64,000 nucleotides of DNA, taken from assembly GCF_041224415.1 (NCBI RefSeq), contig NZ_JBGFFE010000008.1, positions 45,440 to 109,439 of the forward strand, in the 5' to 3' direction. The notes below the pieces were generated by a model. That model saw nothing but the letters and a program-made list of their open reading frames with translations. It had not been told where the DNA came from and searched no databases. Below, piece by piece: positions 35,818-43,974 of the stretch. How positions within the stretch are numbered: position 1 is the stretch's first letter; each line of letters starts with the position of its first letter. The DNA comes from Clostridium_B lapidicellarium. GTDB lineage: Bacteria; Bacillota; Clostridia; Clostridiales; Clostridiaceae. The position numbers and the translations under genes were made by a program.

Positions 35818-36462
35818 ATGGGATATTTTACAGTAAGGAATCAAGCCAGCTCGAGGTTTGAGGAAAAAAAATCTATATTTGTTGGAAATGTAAAGAGAGT
35901 ATATACTGAAAGTGATGCCAAAAAGTTTATAAATACAGTGAGAGAACAAAACCCTAAGGCAGCACATAACGTGTACGCATATGTAGCAGGAGAAAAAATG
36001 AATATTCAGAGATGCAGTGATGACAGGGAGCCGCAGGGAACTGCAGGAATACCTGTTTTAGAAGTGATTAAAAAAAAGAAGCTTACGGATATCGTAGTAG
36101 TTGTTACAAGATATTTTGGAGGAGTGCTTCTAGGGAAAAGCGGGCTTATAAAAGCTTATTCCAAATCTGCTGCTTTGTCTATCGATAAGGCAAAAGTGGT
36201 AGAAAGGGTAAAGGGATCTCCCATAGATATATCTGTAGCTTATGAAAATCTGGGAAAGTTACAGTATTTCCTTGAACAAAAATCAATTCCCATAGAGAAC
36301 ATAAAATATGCTGATAAGGTTCAGCTGTCAATAAATTGCGTTCTAGAAGATGTTGATCCACTGATAAATGAAATAATAGATGCAACTAATGGAAAATGTG
36401 AACTCATAGTGGGAGATGAAGAGTTTTATTTTAAAATTGATAACGCTCTTGTCAAGGAATAA
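35818..36462 (+). CDS. YigZ/IMPACT family protein
   Basis: A 214-aa protein with the UPF0029 N-terminal domain: SRFEEKKSIFVG, KAAHNVYAYV, CSDDREPQGTAGIPVL and VTRYFGGVLLGKSGLIKAY are the family signature. A C-terminal ferredoxin-like domain (about residues 140-210) follows. Eukaryotic IMPACT regulates GCN2; the bacterial role is unresolved and probably linked to translation or nucleic-acid binding. The ATG at 35818 is preceded by GGTGGGG about 10 bases upstream. Confidence 0.88.
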   Translation: MGYFTVRNQASSRFEEKKSIFVGNVKRVYTESDAKKFINTVREQNPKAAHNVYAYVAGEKMNIQRCSDDREPQGTAGIPVLEVIKKKKLTDIVVVVTRYFGGVLLGKSGLIKAYSKSAALSIDKAKVVERVKGSPIDISVAYENLGKLQYFLEQKSIPIENIKYADKVQLSINCVLEDVDPLINEIIDATNGKCELIVGDEEFYFKIDNALVKE

Positions 36463-36472
36463 AGCCTCATAT

Positions 36473-36502
36473 TTGTAGTGAATTACTTTTATATGTTATA
36501 AT
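36473..36502 (+). promoter_or_regulatory. Sigma-A promoter of yebC
   Basis: TTGTAG (36473-36478) and a perfect TATAAT (36497-36502) are separated by 18 bases, 58 bases before the yebC start. Confidence 0.5.
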
Positions 36503-36559
36503 ACAATCTGTGTATGTCAATAAAATAGTTGTAAATTGTAAGTTGGGAGGAAATTTAAT

Positions 36560-37300
36560 ATGTCAGGACATTCAAAATGGCATAATATACAGGCAAAAAA
36601 AAGCAAGGTAGATGCAAAAAAAGGTAAGATATTTACTAAAATAGGGAAAGAACTGGCTATTGCAGCTAAAACTGGCGGCTCAAATCCGGACAGCAATTCA
36701 AAGTTGAGAGATGTGATGGCAAAAGCCAAAGCAAACAATATGCCCCAGGATACGGTAAATAGGGCTATCAAAAAAGGTGCCGGAGAGATGGAAGGGGTCA
36801 ACTATGAAGAAATATCTTATGAAGGATATGGACCCGGTGGAGTTGCTATAATAGTAAAAGCACTGACCGATAATAAAAATAGAACGGCAAGCAGTGTAAG
36901 GTCTGCATTTTCAAGGCACGGTGGAAATCTGGGAGCTAATGGGTGTGTGTCATGGATGTTTCAGACCAAGGGTCAGATTATTGTAGAGAAAAAAGAAGGC
37001 ATCGATGAAGATGACATTATGATGAAGGCATTGGATGCCGGTGCAGAGGATTTTGATTCCCAGGACGAAGTCTTTGAAATAATTACTTCTGTAGAGGATT
37101 TCGGAACAGTCAGGGAAAAATTAGAAAAGGACGGATTTGATTTCTTGTCGGCGGAAATTACTATGATACCGGATAATACTACAGCTGTCGATATGGAAAC
37201 TGCTGAAAAAGTTCAGAAATTAATAGATGTTCTTGAAGAAGACGATGATGTTCAAAATGTCTATCATAATGCAGACTTTCCTGAAGATTTTGAAGGCTGA
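36560..37300 (+). CDS. YebC/PmpR family (TACO1) protein
   Basis: A 246-aa protein that begins with the invariant GHSKWHNIQAKKSK. It continues with GPGGVAIIVKALTDNKNRT and SVRSAFSRHGGNLG, the YebC core, and ends in an acidic tail. The family is described as a transcription regulator and, more recently, as a translation factor that helps at proline stretches. Strong GGGAGG precedes the ATG. It has its own promoter and probable terminator. Confidence 0.95.
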   Translation: MSGHSKWHNIQAKKSKVDAKKGKIFTKIGKELAIAAKTGGSNPDSNSKLRDVMAKAKANNMPQDTVNRAIKKGAGEMEGVNYEEISYEGYGPGGVAIIVKALTDNKNRTASSVRSAFSRHGGNLGANGCVSWMFQTKGQIIVEKKEGIDEDDIMMKALDAGAEDFDSQDEVFEIITSVEDFGTVREKLEKDGFDFLSAEITMIPDNTTAVDMETAEKVQKLIDVLEEDDDVQNVYHNADFPEDFEG

Positions 37301-37337
37301 TGGGAACTTGTAAAATTTAATACATAAAGTAAAAGTC

Positions 37338-37367
37338 ATCTCTGATTAGTGTTGGAGATAGTTTTTT
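37338..37367 (+). terminator. Probable terminator after yebC
   Basis: A 6-bp stem (37338-37343 with 37354-37359, one G-U pair) is followed by AG and six T residues. The stem is short, hence moderate confidence. Confidence 0.45.
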
Positions 37368-37444
37368 GCTGTCGATTTTTTAGAATATAACAATTTTAAT
37401 TGTAAAAAATAATAATAGCTGCTGATTATGAAGGAGTAAGAAAC

Positions 37445-38269
37445 ATGAAAAAGATACTGGCTATTATTATTTTTGCGATTATGCTGTATATGAACAGCGT
37501 TACGTTAGCTGATTTTGGAAAATATGAAGTACATTTTTTAGGCGTCGGTCAAAGTGACTGTACTTTAATAAAAGCCGATAATAAGAATTATTTAATAGAT
37601 ACAGGAGCTGCTTACTATACCAAGAGGATTATAAAGTATTTGGATTTAAACCATATAGAAAGAATAGATGGAATAATACTTACTCATTATCATGATGATC
37701 ACTACGACGGTATAATTAAGATAGCCAAGTCTAGAGAAGTTGGTAAAGTTTATCTTCCAGATCATGAAAATTATATTAGAAATATTTTAAGTGACAAATT
37801 GAATAAGATGGGAGTAAGAATTGAATATATAAAAAAGGGCTGGGAAATTAAAAATTACGGATGTGTTTTAAAGGCTGTAGGGCCAATTCATAAGAGTGGA
37901 ACTGTGGAAAATAACAATTCTATAGTTCTGCAGGGCAAAATAAACGGTTTAAAGTATATATTTGCAGGAGATTGTGAAAGATCAGAAGAAGAAGATATGT
38001 TAAAAGCTGATGAACTTGGGAAGTGTGATGTGCTTAAAGTTCCCCATCACGGACTGAATACGAGTACTACGGGCAGGTTCCTGGAAAAAGTGAAGCCCAG
38101 AGTGGCCATTATAACGAGCAATGGAACTGGAACTCCTGATAAAAGAGTTGAAAATAGACTGGTAAAGAGCGGGGCCATAGTTTGGAGAGTGGATAATCAG
38201 GGCAATATAGTTATCAAGGATGATTTATTGTACTGCAGTAAAAATCATACCAGTATAAGATTGAAATAA
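37445..38269 (+). CDS. Secreted ComEC-like metallo-beta-lactamase fold hydrolase
   Basis: A 274-aa protein with an N-terminal signal peptide (hydrophobic to about residue 20, then VTLADF). The MBL domain resembles the C-terminal domain of ComEC: VHFLGVGQSDCTLI, LIDTG, the metal-binding HYHDDHYDG, FAGDCE and KVPHHGLNTST. The fold and the export signal suggest an extracellular phosphodiesterase or nuclease. It stands alone without competence genes. GGAG lies just before the ATG. Confidence 0.82.
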   Translation: MKKILAIIIFAIMLYMNSVTLADFGKYEVHFLGVGQSDCTLIKADNKNYLIDTGAAYYTKRIIKYLDLNHIERIDGIILTHYHDDHYDGIIKIAKSREVGKVYLPDHENYIRNILSDKLNKMGVRIEYIKKGWEIKNYGCVLKAVGPIHKSGTVENNNSIVLQGKINGLKYIFAGDCERSEEEDMLKADELGKCDVLKVPHHGLNTSTTGRFLEKVKPRVAIITSNGTGTPDKRVENRLVKSGAIVWRVDNQGNIVIKDDLLYCSKNHTSIRLK

Positions 38270-38330
38270 TATTGCTAATATGTATAATTTCTGTAAAAAT
38301 GTCCATAATATTTAAAAAAGGAGGGATATT

Positions 38331-38927
38331 ATGGACAGAAGAAAAATTCGCAGTGCAGTTTTGGCTGTTTTTACTATTTTGATCTTTGGACTAAGCTGTT
38401 ATATATGTGTGGTGGGATTTCAAAATATAAATATGGGAAAAAAGTTAAGCCAAGCTTCTAAAAATTCCTATGACACCGTAAAGGTGAATTCTTCTATAAA
38501 TAATGTTGTAGCTGGAAATGCCAAGATAATATTCAAGATAAAATACGGTAAAAGCGGTGAAGTACAAGTAGAAAAACAGGAATCTGCAGGAAAATTAACC
38601 GGCAAGAAAAAAAATGAAGTTGAAAAAACATACAAAAATGTAGGATATAAAATTGAGAAATTCAGTTCCAAAGAAGTGATTTTGATAAAAAATATAAATA
38701 AATATGCACCTGATAAATATGTGCTGGGAATAAAAAATGGATTTATAGCCATATATAAGACAGACAGACAGGGAAACATGTTTATAGAAAATGAGAAGAG
38801 AGATATAACCCATATAAGCACTGACAGGTTAAAACAGGAAGATATTAAACTCCTGACCAAGGGAGACAAATATTTTCAGTGTAATACGAGAGAAGAAGCA
38901 GAGGCACGCCTTGAAGACTATGAATAA
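38331..38927 (+). CDS. BofC C-terminal domain-like membrane-anchored protein
   Basis: A 198-aa protein with one N-terminal transmembrane helix (about residues 8-30) and an exported domain. The C-terminal part (KYVLGIKNGFIAIYKTD, then ITHISTDRLKQED) resembles the BofC C-terminal domain, which in Bacillus restrains the SpoIVB protease in the mother-cell/forespore space. The position directly before ruvA is the same as bofC in Bacillus, which strengthens the call. GGAGGG precedes the ATG. Confidence 0.68.
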   Translation: MDRRKIRSAVLAVFTILIFGLSCYICVVGFQNINMGKKLSQASKNSYDTVKVNSSINNVVAGNAKIIFKIKYGKSGEVQVEKQESAGKLTGKKKNEVEKTYKNVGYKIEKFSSKEVILIKNINKYAPDKYVLGIKNGFIAIYKTDRQGNMFIENEKRDITHISTDRLKQEDIKLLTKGDKYFQCNTREEAEARLEDYE

Positions 38928-39062
38928 TGGTCTTTAAGGCTATTTTACATGGAAGAACCGGGCTTTGGCATACTTTATACTTGAACTAAGATATTTAAAA
39001 TGATAAAGTATATAATATATGCGGCAGTAGTATTTTCAATACTTGGTATGGGGGAATTTTAG

Positions 39063-39653
39063 ATGTATGAGTATATAAAGGGAATATATAAAGGTGTGGA
39101 TAGAGACTATATCATAGTTGAAAACAACGGGATAGGTTATAAGATAAACACATCGGGCAGTACTATTGCCAAAACCCCTAAAATAGGCGAAAATATATTA
39201 TTGTATATACAGCAAATAGTGAGGGAGGACTTTATAGGCCTGTATGGTTTTTTGACAAAAGAAGAAATAAACATGTTTAATCTTTTGCTGACTATAAATG
39301 GCATAGGTGCCAAAGCGGCGCTTTCACTTCTGTCTATAAGCAGTATTGCTAATTTGAAATATGCTATAATATCTGGGGATGAAAACAATTTGGTAAGGGC
39401 TCCCGGAATTGGGAAAAAAACTGCCCAGAGAATTATTCTGGAGTTAAAAGACAAGATATCCCCGGAGGAAGCTGAAAATTGTAAAGATGGTTTGCAGGAA
39501 TTTGATGTTGATAAAAACACTTCTGAAGTTGTGGAAGCACTTAGAGCTCTTGGATATTCCGAGAAAGAATCAAATAGTGCCTTAAAGGTAGTGGACAGTA
39601 ATGCTTCTGTCGAAATTATGATAAAACAGGCTTTGAAATTTTTAATGAATTAG
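39063..39653 (+). CDS. ruvA: Holliday junction branch-migration protein RuvA
   Basis: A 196-aa junction-binding subunit that tetramerises on four-way junctions and loads RuvB. Domain I (MYEYIKGIYKG), the two helix-hairpin-helix motifs (LLTINGIGAKAALSLL and LVRAPGIGKKTAQRII) and the C-terminal RuvB-contact domain (VEALRALGYSEKE) are all visible. ruvB follows after 14 bases; ruvC is absent, as is usual in Gram-positives. Confidence 0.97.
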   Translation: MYEYIKGIYKGVDRDYIIVENNGIGYKINTSGSTIAKTPKIGENILLYIQQIVREDFIGLYGFLTKEEINMFNLLLTINGIGAKAALSLLSISSIANLKYAIISGDENNLVRAPGIGKKTAQRIILELKDKISPEEAENCKDGLQEFDVDKNTSEVVEALRALGYSEKESNSALKVVDSNASVEIMIKQALKFLMN

Positions 39654-39667
39654 GCTAGGTGATGGGT

Positions 39668-40669
39668 GTGGAAAATAGAATAGTCACTCCATACAATGTG
39701 GAGGGTGATGCTGAAAATGAGCATAATTTGAGACCTAAAAGACTTAGTGAATATATAGGACAGAGCAAGATAAAGAAAAAACTTAAGATATTTATAGAAG
39801 CTGCAAAAAACAGGAAGGAAGCATTGGACCATGTACTTCTTTACGGACCGCCTGGACTGGGGAAAACTACTCTCGCAAATATAATTGCCAAAGAAATGGG
39901 AGGCAATCTGAAGGTAACTTCGGGTCCGGCTATAGAAAGGGCGGGAGATCTGGCCGCAATACTTACCAATTTGGATGACGGAGATGTTCTCTTTATAGAT
40001 GAAATACATAGGTTAAATAGAAGTGTGGAGGAAATACTGTATCCTGCTATGGAAGATTATGCTCTTGACATAGTTATAGGAAAGGGAGCGGCTGCAAAAT
40101 CCATAAGACTGGATTTACCTAAATTCACATTGATAGGAGCTACTACCAGGATAGGACTTTTGACTTCTCCTTTGAGAGACAGATTTGGCATGTTATGTCC
40201 CATGGAATTTTATGGAGAAAAAGAACTCAGTGAAATTATAATCAGATCTGCAAAGATACTCAATATAAACATAGAATATGAAGCTGCCCTGGAAATAGGG
40301 GAGAGATCCAGAGGAACTCCCAGAATTGCAAACAGACTTTTGAAAAGAGTGAGAGATTATTCAGAGGTCAAGGGCAATGGAACAATAGATGTTAAAACCA
40401 GCAAACTTGCTTTGAAGTTATTGGAGGTAGATGAAGAGGGATTTGACAGCATAGATAACAAGATATTAAGAGCTATAATCGATAATTTCAATGGAGGTCC
40501 TGTTGGAGTGGAAACACTGGCCTATTTTATAGGAGAGGAATTGGATACTGTAGAGGATGTATATGAGCCCTATTTACTTCAAAAGGGTTTTATAATAAGG
40601 ACGCCTCGTGGAAGAATGGCATCCGACAAGGCATACAGGCATTTCAATAAAACCAGAAGAGAGCAATAA
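39668..40669 (+). CDS. ruvB: Holliday junction ATP-dependent helicase RuvB
   Basis: The hexameric AAA+ motor of branch migration. RPKRLSEYIGQ, Walker A GPPGLGKTTLA, Walker B LFIDEIHRLN, sensor IGATTRIGLLTSPLRDRFG and the C-terminal winged helix with RTPRGRMA are intact. The GTG at 39668 (giving MENR) is preferred to the in-frame GTG/ATG at 39659/39662, because AGGTG (39657-39661) is spaced for 39668 and it matches the usual clostridial N-terminus. 333 aa. Confidence 0.96.
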   Translation: MENRIVTPYNVEGDAENEHNLRPKRLSEYIGQSKIKKKLKIFIEAAKNRKEALDHVLLYGPPGLGKTTLANIIAKEMGGNLKVTSGPAIERAGDLAAILTNLDDGDVLFIDEIHRLNRSVEEILYPAMEDYALDIVIGKGAAAKSIRLDLPKFTLIGATTRIGLLTSPLRDRFGMLCPMEFYGEKELSEIIIRSAKILNINIEYEAALEIGERSRGTPRIANRLLKRVRDYSEVKGNGTIDVKTSKLALKLLEVDEEGFDSIDNKILRAIIDNFNGGPVGVETLAYFIGEELDTVEDVYEPYLLQKGFIIRTPRGRMASDKAYRHFNKTRREQ

Positions 40670-40699
40670 TTTGGACAAAAAGAAACGGAGTGAAATTTA

Positions 40700-41725
40700 T
40701 TGAAACTTACAGATTTTGATTTTTATTTACCTAAGGAGTTAATTGCGCAGCATCCGTTGAAGCAGAGGGACGAAGCAAGACTTATGGTATTGGACAAAAA
40801 AACGGGCAAGGTGGAACACAGGATATTTAAAGATATAGTAGATTATTTAAATCCGGGGGACTGCCTTGTATTGAATGATACGAGGGTTTTACCTGCCAGG
40901 CTCATAGGGAAAAAAGAAGGTACAGGCGGTAAGATGGAAATTTTGCTGCTGAAGAGAAATGAGGATGATACCTGGGAGACTCTGGTTAAGCCTGGGAAGA
41001 GAGCCAAAGTTGGCGATAGATTTGATTTTGGGAACGGAGAACTAAAAGCTGAAATAGCCGAAATAAAAAAAGATGGAAATAGAATAGTCAAATTTGAATA
41101 TGAAGGGATATTTGAAGAAGTGCTGGATAAACTTGGGCAAATGCCTTTGCCGCCTTATATAAAAGAAAAATTGAAGGACAAGGAGATGTACCAGACAGTA
41201 TATTCCAGGGAAAAGGGATCGGCAGCAGCTCCTACAGCAGGGCTTCATTTTACAAAAGAATTACTCCGAAAAATAGAAAATAAGGGGGTCAAGCTTGCTT
41301 TTTTGACTTTGCATGTGGGTATTGGAACCTTTAGACCAGTTAAAGTTGAAAATATAGAAGACCATGACATGCACTCGGAATATTATTCCATGTCGAAAAA
41401 GACAGCTGATATAATAAATGAGGCCAGAGAAAGAGGACATGACATAATTTCAGTGGGGACCACTTCCTGCAGAACTCTTGAAACTGTGGCGGATGAAAAT
41501 GGAAAAGTGAGAGAACAGTCGGGCTGGACAGACATATATATTTACCCAGGCTATAGATATAAAATAGTAGATAAGCTTATAACAAATTTTCATCTACCCA
41601 AATCAACTCTTATAATGCTGGTAAGTGCACTCTGCGGTAGAGAAAAAATATTGAATGCCTATCATGTGGCAGTTGAAAAGGGATATAGATTTTTTAGTTT
41701 TGGAGATGCCATGTTTATCAAATGA
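40700..41725 (+). CDS. queA: S-adenosylmethionine:tRNA ribosyltransferase-isomerase
   Basis: Adds the cyclopentene ring of epoxyqueuosine to preQ1 in tRNA, using SAM. The 341-aa protein begins with LTDFDFYLPKELIAQHP and has LNDTRVLPARL, AAPTAGLHFT and TNFHLPKSTLIMLVSAL, the QueA signature blocks. The TTG at 40700 is preceded by CGGAGTG. It is followed by tgt, the previous enzyme in the queuosine pathway. Confidence 0.96.
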   Translation: MKLTDFDFYLPKELIAQHPLKQRDEARLMVLDKKTGKVEHRIFKDIVDYLNPGDCLVLNDTRVLPARLIGKKEGTGGKMEILLLKRNEDDTWETLVKPGKRAKVGDRFDFGNGELKAEIAEIKKDGNRIVKFEYEGIFEEVLDKLGQMPLPPYIKEKLKDKEMYQTVYSREKGSAAAPTAGLHFTKELLRKIENKGVKLAFLTLHVGIGTFRPVKVENIEDHDMHSEYYSMSKKTADIINEARERGHDIISVGTTSCRTLETVADENGKVREQSGWTDIYIYPGYRYKIVDKLITNFHLPKSTLIMLVSALCGREKILNAYHVAVEKGYRFFSFGDAMFIK

Positions 41726-41767
41726 TTGAATTGCTAACTGTCAATTGTCTAACTATGAGGTGTTTTG

Positions 41768-42898
41768 ATGTATAAATTGCTAAAGAAATGCGGAAGGATA
41801 AGAAGGGGTGAGTTTATTACCCCCCACGGTATTGTTCAAACTCCGGTATTTATGAATGTTGGTACTTTGGCAGCCATAAAAGGTGCGGTTTCTACCGTGG
41901 ATTTAAGAAAAATTGGATGCCAGATAGAACTTTCCAATACATATCATCTGAGCCTCAGGCCTGGAGATAAAGTTATTAGACAGCTGGGCGGACTACATAA
42001 ATTTATGAATTGGGATAGACCTATCTTGACTGATTCAGGCGGGTTTCAGGTGTTCTCGCTGTCGAGTATAAGGAAGATAAAAGAAGAAGGGGTGTACTTC
42101 AATTCCCATATAGACGGCAGAAAGATATTTATGGGACCTGAAGAGTGCATGAGAATTCAAAGTAATTTGGCTTCCACTGTGGCCATGGCCTTTGATGAAT
42201 GTGTAAAAAATCCTTCCTCCAGGGAATATGTGGAAAATTCAGTGAAAAGGACTACGAGATGGCTGAAAAGATGTAAGGCAGAACTTGACAGATTGAATTC
42301 CTTACCTGAAACTATAAATAAAAAACAGATGCTTTTTGGAATAAATCAAGGCGGGACGTATGATGACATAAGGATAGAACATGCCAAGGTAATAGGTGAC
42401 ATGGATCTGGACGGATATGCAATTGGGGGACTGGCGGTAGGAGAAACCCATGAGGAGATGTACAGAATTTTGGAGGAAGTTGTACCATATCTTCCACAGG
42501 ATAAACCTATATATTTGATGGGAGTAGGTACACCGGAGAATATACTTGAATCGGTAGAAAGAGGAGTGGATTTCTTTGATTGTGTTCTTCCCGCGAGAAA
42601 TGGAAGGCATTCTCATGTGTTTACATCGGAAGGAGAGCTTAATCTTTTAAATGCAAAGTATAAATTAGATGATAGTCCCATTGATCAAAATTGCAAATGT
42701 CCAACTTGTAAAAATTACAGCAGGGCTTATATAAGGCACTTGTTCAAGGCCAAAGAAATGCTTGCCATGAGGCTTTGTGTAATTCACAATCTATATTTTT
42801 ACAATAATTTAATGCATGAGATAAGAGATGCTATTGATGGAGATTATTTTCATTCATATAAAAGAGAAAAACTTAATCAATGGAAAAATAAGAATTAA
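41768..42898 (+). CDS. tgt: tRNA-guanine transglycosylase
   Basis: Exchanges G34 for preQ1 in GUN-anticodon tRNAs. The 376-aa TIM-barrel protein has the nucleophile region LTDSGGFQVFSL, GGLAVGE, VDFFDCVLPARNGRH and the zinc site CKCPTCKNY with a later His. ATG 41768 is preferred over TTG 41765 (GAGGTG at 41758-41763). It is in the operon with queA and yajC. Confidence 0.97.
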   Translation: MYKLLKKCGRIRRGEFITPHGIVQTPVFMNVGTLAAIKGAVSTVDLRKIGCQIELSNTYHLSLRPGDKVIRQLGGLHKFMNWDRPILTDSGGFQVFSLSSIRKIKEEGVYFNSHIDGRKIFMGPEECMRIQSNLASTVAMAFDECVKNPSSREYVENSVKRTTRWLKRCKAELDRLNSLPETINKKQMLFGINQGGTYDDIRIEHAKVIGDMDLDGYAIGGLAVGETHEEMYRILEEVVPYLPQDKPIYLMGVGTPENILESVERGVDFFDCVLPARNGRHSHVFTSEGELNLLNAKYKLDDSPIDQNCKCPTCKNYSRAYIRHLFKAKEMLAMRLCVIHNLYFYNNLMHEIRDAIDGDYFHSYKREKLNQWKNKN

Positions 42899-42929
42899 AT
42901 AAAATTTATTTTATAGGGAGGTGAAAGTA

Positions 42930-43232
42930 TTGGATGCATTGGCTAGAATAGCACCTTTAATATTTGTATTGGTAATTTGTTATTTGCTTATATTTCTGCC
43001 GGAAAGCAGGAGAAGGAAAAAATATAATGCCATGTTAGGCAGCCTTAAGATCAATGATGAAGTTATGACCAAAGGTGGTATAATAGGTAAAATTATAAAT
43101 ATCAGGGAAGATGAAAATTTTATAACAATTCAGACGGGACCTGACAGAATAAAGATAAAACTTGATAAAACAGGAGTATTGAATGTTTTGTCGGATGATA
43201 AAGACTCAAAAAGTTCTGGCAAGAGTAAATAA
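42930..43232 (+). CDS. yajC: Preprotein translocase accessory subunit YajC
   Basis: A 100-aa protein with a single N-terminal membrane helix (APLIFVLVICYLLIFLPE) and a small cytoplasmic domain with LKINDEVMTKGGIIGKI, the family motif. It associates with SecDF at the translocon. The TTG at 42930 is chosen because GGGAGGTG (42916-42923) is spaced correctly; a GTG at 42921 lies inside that site. secD and secF lie 2 kb downstream, split off by the SCIFF genes. Confidence 0.93.
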   Translation: MDALARIAPLIFVLVICYLLIFLPESRRRKKYNAMLGSLKINDEVMTKGGIIGKIINIREDENFITIQTGPDRIKIKLDKTGVLNVLSDDKDSKSSGKSK

Positions 43233-43298
43233 GTTTAAAATTTAGGTATAAAGCGCCTTTTGTCTACATAGATACTATTAGATGGGAGGTGTTTTAAT

Positions 43299-43670
43299 TT
43301 GGAGAAAAGCAATGGTTATCTTTCTGCAATAGAAGGTGTTGTTAGAGGATTTATAATTACTGTGATTTTGCTTCTGATATTTGCTATTGTAATGACTTTT
43401 GTAGAAGTTAGCAGCCAGGTGAGTTATATTGTCTATCTTGTTACGACAATAATAAGCATAATGTACGCTTCCATTTATGCAGTGAGAAAAATAGGGAAAA
43501 ATGGGTGGCTTATAGGTATCATAGTTACTCTTTTATATTTATTTATATTGTATATAGTGTCTATTATTTCTGGAAATTCTGCGGTGATAGCTGCAGATGG
43601 AGTCAAGAGGCTGGTACTTGCCCTGGTGGTTGGAGCCCTGTCCGGAATGATTGGGATAAACTTACAATGA
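43299..43670 (+). CDS. Small membrane protein, TIGR04086 type
   Basis: A 123-aa protein with four hydrophobic segments spanning nearly its whole length (GFIITVILLLIFAIV, then VVGALSGMIGI at the end). It matches by layout and by position (between yajC and the SCIFF peptide) the TIGR04086 family of clostridial membrane proteins of unknown function. The start is a TTG at 43299 with GGGAGGT upstream. It might work with the SCIFF genes or simply be a neighbour. Confidence 0.75.
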   Translation: MEKSNGYLSAIEGVVRGFIITVILLLIFAIVMTFVEVSSQVSYIVYLVTTIISIMYASIYAVRKIGKNGWLIGIIVTLLYLFILYIVSIISGNSAVIAADGVKRLVLALVVGALSGMIGINLQ

Positions 43671-43706
43671 ATACCTGTTGCTTGACTTTATTTTGAAAGT
43701 GATTTA

Positions 43707-43715
43707 TGTTATAAT
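43707..43715 (+). promoter_or_regulatory. Extended -10 promoter of the SCIFF peptide gene
   Basis: TGT followed by a perfect TATAAT (43710-43715) forms an extended -10 element 33 bases before the peptide start. A TTTATT-like -35 lies 17 bases upstream. Confidence 0.5.
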
Positions 43716-43748
43716 CTAAACGACATATTGTTAATGGAGGAATTTAAT

Positions 43749-43886
43749 ATGAAGCATATAAAAACTATAAATAATTCTAATATAAGGGACAGCCTAAAGA
43801 AACCTGGATGTAGAGAGTGTGCCAATTCATGTCAATCTGCATGTAAAACTTCTTGTACAGTTGCCAATTTAGCGTGTGAAAATTAG
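43749..43886 (+). CDS. scfA: Six-cysteine SCIFF precursor peptide
   Basis: Exactly 45 residues with six cysteines at 21, 24, 28, 32, 36 and 43 (GCRECANSCQSACKTSCT core), the definition of SCIFF (six cysteines in forty-five residues). The N-terminal 20 residues act as leader for the maturase. The mature peptide carries a Cys-to-Thr thioether made by the radical-SAM enzyme encoded next. Its job in the cell is unknown although it is nearly universal in Clostridia. GGAGG precedes the ATG. It is followed by a perfect 21-bp hairpin. Confidence 0.96.
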   Translation: MKHIKTINNSNIRDSLKKPGCRECANSCQSACKTSCTVANLACEN

Positions 43887-43936
43887 CATAAATTTTAGGC
43901 AGTAACGGGTAAACAGTTACTGCCTAAAATTTATGC
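43886..43936 (+). other. Perfect 21-bp hairpin between the SCIFF peptide and its maturase
   Basis: Arms 43886-43906 and 43916-43936 are perfectly complementary with a 9-base loop; the left arm starts at the last base of the peptide stop codon. No run of T follows on the plus strand, so it is not a typical terminator. It probably stabilises the peptide mRNA or lowers read-through into the maturase gene. Confidence 0.85.
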
Positions 43937-43974
43937 CGTAAAAATGTCGCTTTGATTGATTAGGAGGGAAAAAT

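Noticed and set aside
43886..43936. SCIFF hairpin as a simple rho-independent terminator
   Set aside because: No T run follows on the plus strand and the co-acting maturase gene lies downstream.
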